Positions 1-7,134 of a stretch of DNA of 22,764 nucleotides are shown one piece after another. The notes under the pieces are model-generated. The model was given only the letters and a program-made list of their open reading frames with translations. It did no database searches and had not been told where the DNA came from. Position numbers and translations under genes: made by a program. The DNA is from CAZLRH01 sp964562015 (lineage in GTDB: Bacteria > Verrucomicrobiota > Verrucomicrobiia > Opitutales > JABDGR01): assembly GCA_964562015.1 (NCBI GenBank), contig CAZLRH010000038.1, forward strand, positions 1 through 22,764, in the 5' to 3' direction. The stretch's first letter is position 1. Each line of letters starts with the position of its first letter.

Positions 1-57
1 GATGATTCCCATCCCGGCGGGCGGATCCATTGGACGCGGGTGGCCGACGACGGCATC

Positions 58-912
58 ATGCGTATCGTTAAAACAGTTCTTTTTTTGGCCTGCGGGATGT
101 CTGCGGCGTTCGCGGACGACTTCAGTGATTACTTGGATGAAAAGCCCGATCCGCAACTGGGGAGGGTGTATTCAACTGAATATTATATTATAAAATACAG
201 AGATGAATATTTGGACCACTTGCTGGCGGCATCCTCGGCCAAATCACAAGATTTCTACGCGCGTCTTAAGGCGTTTGCGGCCTTGCATGCCTTGGCTGGC
301 AAGCACGTCCCCGGTCTTACCTTTGCGAAAGTGAAGGATTTGGTTGAGGGGTATGAGCAAGCTAGCAGCAAAAATCCACTGGCTGTAACCTATTTAGATC
401 AGGTTTATGCATTGATGGGTGAAATCGATACCCCTGAGGCCCTGGACTTTCTCAAGCAAAGGGCTTCTTTTGAGTTTTGGAGCGGCCGCGCTATGCCGAC
501 CTTCGAGACCGTTGAAGAGGATGGCCTTGAACCTATAAAATCGACTGAAACGGCGCAGGGCGACGCGATCGTTTCCCTCGGAAGTTATTTGCGCCCGGAG
601 GGCCTAGCGGCGATACATGAATTGGCTCGTGACCCACGTTATGCCAACGACGCCTATTTATATCATTGCCTGAAAATTGCCTTAGATATGCGCGAACCGA
701 TTTCTAAATATCGAACGGAAAACGAAACTATTTGGGCCAAGCGACCTGATTATGCGGCGGGAAAATCTTTAATTCCAAAATACATTCAACCCAATGCGGA
801 CATAGTCGCCCAGCCCCCGCCGTTTCCCTTGGTCGCCAAGATAGGCATTCCCTTTGTCGCCATTTTGGTCATTGGGTGGCTATGGCACGAGTGGAATAAG
901 GGGATAAGATAG
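58..912 (+). CDS. Secreted, C-terminally membrane-anchored protein of unknown family (array member 1)
   Basis: Family not recognised. The 284-residue product starts with a classical signal peptide (MRIVKTVLFLACG..., likely cleaved after AFA near residue 19). A mainly helical domain follows, with HEAT-like helix pairs near residues 160-210, then a PPPFP linker and a C-terminal hydrophobic helix ending in the basic tail WHEWNKGIR. The expected topology is a periplasmic domain held in the inner membrane. I chose the ATG at 58 because it begins the signal peptide; an in-frame GTG at 40 would add six residues. The next gene starts 19 nt downstream, so the two are probably co-transcribed. The anchor and WHEW tail match the three following genes, but the body is shorter and more divergent. 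What lies upstream of the window is unknown. Confidence 0.75.
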   Translation: MRIVKTVLFLACGMSAAFADDFSDYLDEKPDPQLGRVYSTEYYIIKYRDEYLDHLLAASSAKSQDFYARLKAFAALHALAGKHVPGLTFAKVKDLVEGYEQASSKNPLAVTYLDQVYALMGEIDTPEALDFLKQRASFEFWSGRAMPTFETVEEDGLEPIKSTETAQGDAIVSLGSYLRPEGLAAIHELARDPRYANDAYLYHCLKIALDMREPISKYRTENETIWAKRPDYAAGKSLIPKYIQPNADIVAQPPPFPLVAKIGIPFVAILVIGWLWHEWNKGIR

Positions 913-931
913 TCGCCTTGCGAAGGTAGTC

Positions 932-2068
932 ATGCTCTGGCCCATTTATTTGCTCATGTTCAGTTCGGCGCTGCCAACGCCGGATGCGGGCTTGCCAGCA
1001 TCGGAGCCCAAGCAGGTTGCCAGCAATATATCTGTGGCTGCGTCCACGCCGGCCCAGGCTGTCCAAACCATTCAGCACGACAATAATTGGGACAACGTGG
1101 CGGCGGCCTGGGTTGTCGCGGCGGAGAATCCCACGAGTCGGGGGGCGGTCATCGATTTTTTTGCCCACCCGACTGAGGAGCGTGTTTGGGCCTTCATCGG
1201 AGAATGGAAGAAGTCGGGATTATTGAGTGATGACTGGCCGGCCAATGACGATGGCCGAGAGACAAATAATCTTCAGCGCCACATGCTTGAATCCTATGCG
1301 CCCTTGCTAAAATCAATCGCGGAGAGCAACGACCCGCAGAAATTCGAAATTATTAAAGCAATGGCGGAGAGTCAATTTGTCCACGGATTTACCATCCTTC
1401 CGAAGTTCTCCAAATATGTGAAGCCCGGCTCAGTGGTTGAGCCGCTCTTTTTGGATTATGCAACGGAGCATCCCTTCGACGGCTATTTGGAAATGCTCCT
1501 TTCCATGAATACGGACGTCGCGTTTAAGCGGGTGATGGAGGCGCTGGATGCCACGCCGCTGCAGTACTTTCAGCCTAACTCTGTGCATCCACGCTACAGC
1601 ATTTATAATATTGCGGCGGCGCGCAAACTCCTGCTCCGCAGCCCCATTGACGCACGATGGGGGACGGTCGAGGGCCTCCTTGGCCAGCAAAGCCTGGAAG
1701 GGCCATTGGCGCAAGTATTTGAGAATGCCGATCCCTCGGTCTATGCCCTGCTTCTGTCTTTTATCACCGATGCGGAAACGCTCGATTATCCGCCTGCGAT
1801 GGATTCGAACGTCCGTCAATTTTTGGCCGAACGCAAAGCAGAGCTTAAGGCCCTGCAAAAACTCCATCCCGAAGCCCAGCCCATCGACAGCGCCAAGGCG
1901 GGAGATTATTTTCCGCCGGTGCCCCTGCGAGACATGCCCTACAATCCCTACCACTACGAATCCGGCCTGTATCCTCCCTTCCCCTGGCAAGCCAAGGTGC
2001 TCATCCCCATCACCATTCTTCTGGTCCTCTGGTGGTTCTGGCACGAATGGAAGACCTGGCCTAAGTAA
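932..2068 (+). CDS. Secreted, C-terminally membrane-anchored protein of unknown family (array member 2)
   Basis: Family not recognised. The 378-residue protein has a short hydrophobic N-terminus (MLWPIYLLMFSSALP) that may act as a signal peptide. A helical domain follows, then the linker PYNPYHYESGLYPPFPW and a C-terminal membrane helix with the tail WHEWKTWPK. A GAAGG motif at 922-926 sits about 5 nt before the ATG and supports this start. The domain around residues 55-170 aligns by eye with array members 3 and 4 (an ALxVAxxxPxSRxAxIxxF-like stretch, then PxxFEI), so they are paralogues. The last roughly 35 codons plus the stop and downstream DNA belong to a block repeated exactly after member 3, which suggests unequal crossing-over through the shared anchor sequence. 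Confidence 0.75.
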   Translation: MLWPIYLLMFSSALPTPDAGLPASEPKQVASNISVAASTPAQAVQTIQHDNNWDNVAAAWVVAAENPTSRGAVIDFFAHPTEERVWAFIGEWKKSGLLSDDWPANDDGRETNNLQRHMLESYAPLLKSIAESNDPQKFEIIKAMAESQFVHGFTILPKFSKYVKPGSVVEPLFLDYATEHPFDGYLEMLLSMNTDVAFKRVMEALDATPLQYFQPNSVHPRYSIYNIAAARKLLLRSPIDARWGTVEGLLGQQSLEGPLAQVFENADPSVYALLLSFITDAETLDYPPAMDSNVRQFLAERKAELKALQKLHPEAQPIDSAKAGDYFPPVPLRDMPYNPYHYESGLYPPFPWQAKVLIPITILLVLWWFWHEWKTWPK

Positions 2069-2480
2069 GTGGTTGCCTTCGTTTCGTTAAAATTGTTCGT
2101 AGTATGAAACGAGAAAAGCCCAAACGAGGATGAGTGGGTATTGCAAACCCAGTCGTCCCTCCCCACTTTTCTTATGGGGGCCCCAACGGCAGCAATCTGA
2201 TGGATTATGGCGACTCCACCCAGGACTTGGACCTGCACCAGGCGCTCTTGATGCGGTCGAGTGCCATCTTTGGCGAGTACCTGCAAACCCAACCTTGATC
2301 TTTACGCCCCATGAAAATCCCCATCCGCGTGCTCCTGCTTTGCTTCATTTTCTGCGGACGGGTGGCTTTTGCCTCAGCGGCGGAGGCACCCGTGACCCAA
2401 GATCCCATCTTTACCCCGGAGCAGGCGCGGCAAATTTTGCAAACCAGCGACGATCTGTCCGACATCGTGGCGGCGCTAAA
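1965..2480 (+). repeat. 516-bp direct repeat, copy A
   Basis: This block matches 3518-4033 base for base by eye, at a constant offset of 1553 bp. It covers the 3' end of array member 2, the whole intergenic region and the first 57 codons of member 3. The flanking mismatches are at 1964/3517 and 2481/4034. It contains an inverted repeat TCGTTTC/GAAACGA (2079-2085 and 2106-2112), a possible weak hairpin after the stop codon, and an orphan coding tail at 2134-2298. Confidence 0.9.
2134..2298 (+). pseudogene. Orphan C-terminal coding remnant with NLMDYG motif, copy A
   Basis: This is an open frame of 54 codons between stops at 2131 and 2296, with no start codon at its 5' end. Its last 41 codons read like real protein: GGPNGSNLMDYGDSTQD, then a helical stretch ending in GEYLQTQP and a stop. 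The N-[LI]-M-D-Y signature recalls the Met-turn of metzincin-type metallopeptidases, but the fragment is too short to assign. It stops 12 nt before the ATG of array member 3, as expected for the end of a gene once co-translated with it. The identical copy lies at 3687-3851. It may instead be chance composition. Confidence 0.35.
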
Positions 2481-3621
2481 AGTTGCCATCGCCGACCCGG
2501 CGTCTCGTTCCGCTGCCATCGAGTACTTTGATCGCCCCGTTGTTTTCAATTCCTGGTTCGATCATTGGCGCTCCACCTTGTCGCCTGGAACCGATTTGCA
2601 TAGCGAGAAAACCAGCGAGGCTTTTGGCAATTACTACGACAGTTGCATTTCCAATTTGGAGAAGTTTTTCGATTCACACCAAACTCCCGAAATTTTCGAG
2701 GTTTGCAAACACTTCAATGAGAGTCCCATGGTTGGCAATGGCGCATTTCTTCAAAATTACACGTCGCAGCTTCTTGCAGGCTCACCGATTGAGCAGTCAT
2801 TGATTGATTATATTCGCGAGACCATGCTTAACCAGTTTATTGTTTTTCGGGACAAAATCGAAGGCGCCCAAGTAGAGGATCGAGCTATTGGCCTCTTAAA
2901 TGTGCGTACCGGTCAATGGCATTACTGGTTGCCGCCAGCGCAGATTGCGGAATTGGCCCCCAGCCCTGAGACGCGGGTTCCATTACTGGGAAAAAATGGT
3001 ATTCTCATGTTATTGGGGATGAACTCGCCCGCGGCCGACTATTGCATCCAGCAAATCCTCGCCTCGCCCGAATACTGGAACACCCCGTCAGTGCAAGTGG
3101 AATTTGACGCGTTGGTGGGTAATCGCCGCTACGATCCCCGGGTTATCGCCTTCGCCCATAACTTGCTGCTCAACCGGTATGAGAAGGACAAGCAACGCAT
3201 CGTGAAAGAGTTTTTGGAGCCTCGCTGGCTGGGTGACGATACCGGGCATGCGGGCCAGCCCCTGGAAAAGGCAGACCCCTCGGTTTACCCGCAAATCGTA
3301 GCGTTCATCGCCGATGCCGAGCAGCACCGCGAGTTTAATGACGCGACGAAGAATATCATCGCCGCCACGAAGACAAAAATCATCGAGCTGCAGCGCCTGC
3401 ATGCGCCTCCCACGCCTCCACAGGGGTACGTTTATGATCCAAACGGCAAGCTGGTGAACATGTCCACTAAAGCGAGTTCGGATAATCTTCCTTATAATCC
3501 CTATCATTTTGAATCCCGCCTGTATCCTCCCTTCCCCTGGCAAGCCAAGGTGCTCATCCCCATCACCATTCTTCTGGTCCTCTGGTGGTTCTGGCACGAA
3601 TGGAAGACCTGGCCTAAGTAA
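2311..3621 (+). CDS. Secreted, C-terminally membrane-anchored protein of unknown family (array member 3)
   Basis: Family not recognised. The 436-residue protein has a clear signal peptide (MKIPIRVLLLCFIFC..., cleavage likely after AFASA near residue 23), a large helical domain, a conserved RTGQWHYWL segment near residue 207, a proline-rich linker and a C-terminal membrane helix with the tail WHEWKTWPK. The start is fixed by the signal peptide; I see no good ribosome-binding site, so it may be translated by coupling to whatever lay upstream. It aligns without gaps to member 4: the first 57 codons are identical, residues about 58-240 are strongly diverged, and residues 241-436 are nearly identical. 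Such a mosaic suggests a variable binding region between conserved ends. Confidence 0.8.
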   Translation: MKIPIRVLLLCFIFCGRVAFASAAEAPVTQDPIFTPEQARQILQTSDDLSDIVAALKVAIADPASRSAAIEYFDRPVVFNSWFDHWRSTLSPGTDLHSEKTSEAFGNYYDSCISNLEKFFDSHQTPEIFEVCKHFNESPMVGNGAFLQNYTSQLLAGSPIEQSLIDYIRETMLNQFIVFRDKIEGAQVEDRAIGLLNVRTGQWHYWLPPAQIAELAPSPETRVPLLGKNGILMLLGMNSPAADYCIQQILASPEYWNTPSVQVEFDALVGNRRYDPRVIAFAHNLLLNRYEKDKQRIVKEFLEPRWLGDDTGHAGQPLEKADPSVYPQIVAFIADAEQHREFNDATKNIIAATKTKIIELQRLHAPPTPPQGYVYDPNGKLVNMSTKASSDNLPYNPYHFESRLYPPFPWQAKVLIPITILLVLWWFWHEWKTWPK

Positions 3622-4033
3622 GTGGTTGCCTTCGTTTCGTTAAAATTGTTCGTAGTATGAAACGAGAAAAGCCCAAACGAGGATGAGTGGGTATTGCAAA
3701 CCCAGTCGTCCCTCCCCACTTTTCTTATGGGGGCCCCAACGGCAGCAATCTGATGGATTATGGCGACTCCACCCAGGACTTGGACCTGCACCAGGCGCTC
3801 TTGATGCGGTCGAGTGCCATCTTTGGCGAGTACCTGCAAACCCAACCTTGATCTTTACGCCCCATGAAAATCCCCATCCGCGTGCTCCTGCTTTGCTTCA
3901 TTTTCTGCGGACGGGTGGCTTTTGCCTCAGCGGCGGAGGCACCCGTGACCCAAGATCCCATCTTTACCCCGGAGCAGGCGCGGCAAATTTTGCAAACCAG
4001 CGACGATCTGTCCGACATCGTGGCGGCGCTAAA
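3518..4033 (+). repeat. 516-bp direct repeat, copy B
   Basis: This is the second copy of the block at 1965-2480. It covers the 3' end of array member 3, the intergenic region and the 5' end of member 4. A further, slightly mismatched stretch of similarity joins about 3033-3517 to 4586-5070. The whole 1553-bp unit is therefore a tandem duplication in which mainly the middle of the gene has diverged. Confidence 0.9.
3687..3851 (+). pseudogene. Orphan C-terminal coding remnant with NLMDYG motif, copy B
   Basis: This is an identical copy of the fragment at 2134-2298, again ending 12 nt before the next gene (member 4). It is part of the 516-bp repeat, so it is not independent evidence that the fragment is under selection. 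Confidence 0.35.
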
Positions 4034-5174
4034 TGTTGCCATTGCCGACCCAGCGTCCCGTTCCGCCGCCATCGAGTACTTTAATCGTCCATTGGACACA
4101 AATGTTTGGGATGAACATTTGCGCTCCCTGCTGCCTCCGGGAACCGATTTGCACAGCGAGAAAACCAGCGACGCAATTTACGTTAACATCTCACGGTGTA
4201 TCTCGGATCTGGCGGCTTTTTTTAATACTCATCAAACACCCGAAATTTTCGAAATTTTCAAGCGATTCAATGAAAGCATTATGGCAGCCGGCCAATCCTT
4301 CCTGATTCAGTATGCCGAGCAGGTCCAAGTAGGCTCTGCCGTTGAGCCACTGGTCATTGACTACGTGAAGCAGGCCATGTTCGACAAGTTTATCGTTATG
4401 CGCACGGAAGTGGTAGATGGACAAGCGGAAGAGCGCGCACTCGGGGTCTTCGATGTGCGTACAGGTGAATGGCATTACTGGTTGACTCAAGCGCGGATTG
4501 CGAAATTGGCGCCCAGCCCCGAAGTGCGGGTTCCGCTCCTGGGAAATAACGGCATTATCATATTATTTGGGATGAATTCGCGCGCGGCCGATTACTGCAT
4601 CCAGCAAATCCTCGCCTCGCCCGAATACTGGAACACCCCGTCAGTGCAAGTGGAATTTGACGCGTTGGTGGGTAATCGCCGCTACGATCCCCGGGTTATC
4701 GCCTTCGCCCATAACTTGCTGCTCAACCGGTATGAGAAGGACAAGCAACGCATCGTGAAAGAGTTTTTGGAGCCTCGCTGGCTGGGCGACGATACCGGGC
4801 ACGCAGGCCAGCCCCTGGAAAAGGCAGACCCCTCGGTTTACCCGCAACTCTTGGCGTTCATCGCCGATGCCGAGCAGCACCGCGAGTTTAATGATGCGAC
4901 GAAGAAAATCATCGCCGACACGAAGACAAAAATCATCGAGCTGCAGCGCCTGCATGCGCCGCCCACGCCTCCACAGGGGTACGTTTATGACCCCAACGGC
5001 AAGCTGGTGAACATGTCCACGAAAGCGAGTTCGGATAATCTTCCCTATAATCCCTATCATTTTGAATCCGGCCTGTATCCGCCCTTTCCCTGGCAAGCCA
5101 AAGTGCTCATCCCCATCACCATTCTTCTGGTGCTCTGGTGGTTCTGGCACGAGTGGAAAACCTGGCCGAAGTAA
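3864..5174 (+). CDS. Secreted, C-terminally membrane-anchored protein of unknown family (array member 4)
   Basis: Family not recognised. This 436-residue paralogue has the same architecture as member 3: signal peptide, helical domain, RTGEWHYWL near residue 207, the linker PYNPYHFESGLYPPFPW and a C-terminal anchor ending WHEWKTWPK. There are no insertions or deletions relative to member 3, so divergence in the middle third is by substitution only. Because all members carry a signal peptide and an anchor, the variable part should face the periplasm or outside. It is the last gene of the array; convergent genes follow after about 230 bp. Immunity protein, surface receptor and scaffold remain possible roles. 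Confidence 0.8.
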   Translation: MKIPIRVLLLCFIFCGRVAFASAAEAPVTQDPIFTPEQARQILQTSDDLSDIVAALNVAIADPASRSAAIEYFNRPLDTNVWDEHLRSLLPPGTDLHSEKTSDAIYVNISRCISDLAAFFNTHQTPEIFEIFKRFNESIMAAGQSFLIQYAEQVQVGSAVEPLVIDYVKQAMFDKFIVMRTEVVDGQAEERALGVFDVRTGEWHYWLTQARIAKLAPSPEVRVPLLGNNGIIILFGMNSRAADYCIQQILASPEYWNTPSVQVEFDALVGNRRYDPRVIAFAHNLLLNRYEKDKQRIVKEFLEPRWLGDDTGHAGQPLEKADPSVYPQLLAFIADAEQHREFNDATKKIIADTKTKIIELQRLHAPPTPPQGYVYDPNGKLVNMSTKASSDNLPYNPYHFESGLYPPFPWQAKVLIPITILLVLWWFWHEWKTWPK

Positions 5175-5325
5175 AGCATCGCCTTCGTTTCGTTAAAAGC
5201 CAGTCCCGGAGACTTCTGAAAAGTCATCTTAGCCACAAGAAGCACATGAGGCGCAAAGTCTCGGATATTAATGCGACAAGTAATTTAGCGTGACTAAGGA
5301 AAATATTTCGATGACAGGGCCATGA

Positions 5326-5382
5326 GCCTCGAGCGACAACGAAGCGAGGCCGATCACGGCCGAATCACGGATTTTCCCGTGA
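5326..5382. terminator. Candidate hairpins between convergent genes
   Basis: Two inverted repeats lie between array member 4 and the convergent radical SAM gene. GCCTCG/CGAGGC is at 5326-5331 and 5345-5350. TCACGG/CCGTGA is at 5365-5370 and 5377-5382, with a 6-nt loop. Neither is followed by a clear T-tract on either strand, so intrinsic termination is only a suggestion. Confidence 0.25.
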
Positions 5383-5401
5383 CGCAATCTACCGCCCCAA
5401 T

Positions 5402-6436
5402 TCAAGAGTGGGGATGATGTTTCTCGAGAAAGCCGGCCAGGCTGCCTTGGGCCGGTTCGCGACCGGCGGCTTCCAGGGACCGCAGCAGGCGGTCCTGGTC
5501 CATGATCCAGCGCTGGGAATTATAAATGGGATAATTGTCGCGCCACTCGGTGGGTGTGAGGTTGACGGTGGCGAGGTTGGCGCCCGCCCGCAGGGCGCGG
5601 ATGTAGCCGTTTTCGTTGTCGCGGCCAAAGGCGCTGACCGCGGGGATGATGTGGCCAGGGTGGCGCAGGCGCAGGAGGGCCATGCAGTTCAGCGCGGTTT
5701 CGAGGTTGCCATGGGCGGCGTCGGCCAGCGGGGTGTCGCAGCCGGGAATGAACGGGCTGACGCTCGCGCCGATGAGGGGCAGTTCCGCGATGAGGCGCAG
5801 GGCGTCGGCCAGGTCGGTCGGCGTTTCGCCGGGCAGGCCCGCGATAAAGCCCGACGAGATATGCCAGCCCGTGGCGGCGAGCCGCCGGATGGTTTGGAGG
5901 CGGCGGTCGAGCGTCCCGGGCGCCTCGAGGTCCTGATACAACTGGGTATTGGCGGTTTCGAATTTGATGACGTAAAACGACGCTCCGGCGGCGCGCAATT
6001 CATCGCAAAGCTGGGGGTCGAGAGTGCCCAGGCCCACGCTCAGCCCGAGCGTGGTGCGGGCCCGCAATTCCTTGATCAAGGGCAGCGCGATTTCGCGCGC
6101 AGCCTTGGGGTCCTCGCCGGCTTGCAGATTGAGGTCGGTGACATAGGGCGGCCGATGATGGAGCAGCGACTCCAGCAAAACTTCGAGCGGAATGCGGTAA
6201 CGGCGCAGGTCGGAATGATCCCGCCGCATTCCGCAGTAATGGCAGTTTTGGCGGCAAAAATTGGAAAGCTCCACGACGCCGCGAACAAAAACCGCGGGGC
6301 CGAATTCGGCCTGGGCCAAGGCCTCGGCTTGACCATGCAGGTTGGCTTGTGTGGCCCCGCGCGCGTGCAACATTTCTGCTTCCGGAAGCATTTCCGGTTC
6401 AGACGCGGCGACCAGAGGTGAGGAGGCGGGGATCAT
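5402..6436 (-). CDS. HydE-like radical SAM protein (BioB/HydE family)
   Basis: The 344-residue protein carries the radical SAM cluster motif CxxxCxxC (C61, C65, C68, within FCRQNCHYCGMRRD), which binds a [4Fe-4S] cluster and S-adenosylmethionine. Further blocks match HydE better than biotin synthase: QAGEDP, FETAN, AGLPGET and SVSPFIPGCDTPLA. HydE helps build the [FeFe]-hydrogenase H-cluster, but no HydF, HydG or hydrogenase gene is visible, so the substrate is unknown; many HydE-like proteins occur without the other maturases. The ATG at 6436 overlaps the stop of the upstream membrane-protein gene (ATGA), indicating translational coupling. A longer in-frame extension upstream lies entirely within that gene and is unlikely to be used. 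Confidence 0.8.
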   Translation of the reverse strand: MIPASSPLVAASEPEMLPEAEMLHARGATQANLHGQAEALAQAEFGPAVFVRGVVELSNFCRQNCHYCGMRRDHSDLRRYRIPLEVLLESLLHHRPPYVTDLNLQAGEDPKAAREIALPLIKELRARTTLGLSVGLGTLDPQLCDELRAAGASFYVIKFETANTQLYQDLEAPGTLDRRLQTIRRLAATGWHISSGFIAGLPGETPTDLADALRLIAELPLIGASVSPFIPGCDTPLADAAHGNLETALNCMALLRLRHPGHIIPAVSAFGRDNENGYIRALRAGANLATVNLTPTEWRDNYPIYNSQRWIMDQDRLLRSLEAAGREPAQGSLAGFLEKHHPHS

Positions 6437-7020
6437 GCGGTGGCGCGGGTTTCGCGCAGATGGAACCAGAGGGCAATCGCGCCGGTGCCGACGGCGGTCA
6501 TGCCTAAAGTGCTCACTAAAATGATGGCTGCCCGCGCCGGGGACCAGTCCGTCTGCCAAAAATTAATCAGCGTCGCCGCGATAGCAAAACCGGCAACCCA
6601 AAGCAGGGACATAATTTGATTGGCGCGAAAAAATGCCGGGCGCACGCGGATAAGCGGCGGCGCATAAGGCCACGCATAGGCGAGGGTGAAGGGTCGTTGC
6701 CACATCACCGAGGCCGCGGCGGCCACCGCCAGCACCGCCGGGCACAAGGCAAACTTGGTGCGGGCCGGCAGGTGCTCCTCCGCGCCGGTCAGGGAGAGCA
6801 CGCTAAGGATTAAAAAGTAGGCCATGATTCCGATATCCAGTGGGTTCCAGTGGATTCTGGCCCAGCGCGCGGCGAGCAGGGTGACCGCCAGGGCCACGGG
6901 CGCGGCCCACTGGGTCCATTCCATGCGGCCAAAGCTGTACACCACCCACGGCAACACTCCCACCCACCAAGGGCTGGAAGCCGGTGGCGGAACTGAAGCG
7001 GCTCCTTGCGGGGCGGGCAT
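6433..7020 (-). CDS. Small polytopic membrane protein coupled to the radical SAM gene
   Basis: Family not recognised. The 195-residue protein has about six hydrophobic segments, around residues 18-32, 38-53, 62-80, 90-106, 134-156 and 163-185. It contains no obvious catalytic motif. A short proline-rich N-terminus precedes the first segment. Its stop codon overlaps the ATG of the HydE-like gene, so the two form a bicistronic unit read leftwards from the spacer at 7021-7134. The coupling suggests a shared process, perhaps an inner-membrane partner of the radical SAM enzyme, but this is inference. No convincing Shine-Dalgarno sequence precedes the ATG, so a slightly different start is possible. 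Confidence 0.6.
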   Translation of the reverse strand: MPAPQGAASVPPPASSPWWVGVLPWVVYSFGRMEWTQWAAPVALAVTLLAARWARIHWNPLDIGIMAYFLILSVLSLTGAEEHLPARTKFALCPAVLAVAAAASVMWQRPFTLAYAWPYAPPLIRVRPAFFRANQIMSLLWVAGFAIAATLINFWQTDWSPARAAIILVSTLGMTAVGTGAIALWFHLRETRATA

Positions 7021-7134
7021 CTGGAAAATCTAGGCAAGCCCGGCGGAATTAGCAAGGCCTAGCCAAATACGTAGTTACCCTTACGGATTTGCATTTGCCA
7101 ATTTTGCCTTGGCCCCCTGAGACTTGGGCCCTTC

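Noticed and set aside
1430..2044. Minus-strand frames antisense to the array genes, repeated at 3088-3597 and 4641-5150
   Set aside because: They recur only because the plus-strand genes are duplicated; the plus-strand proteins have signal peptides and anchors, the minus frames have none.
5215..5265. Possible insertion-sequence remnant after the paralogue array
   Set aside because: The stretch has the feel of a dispersed intergenic repeat, but I see no terminal inverted repeats, target duplication or transposase fragment.
5408..6421. 337-residue open frame on the plus strand
   Set aside because: It is antisense to the HydE-like gene, which carries the CxxxCxxC motif and other conserved blocks.
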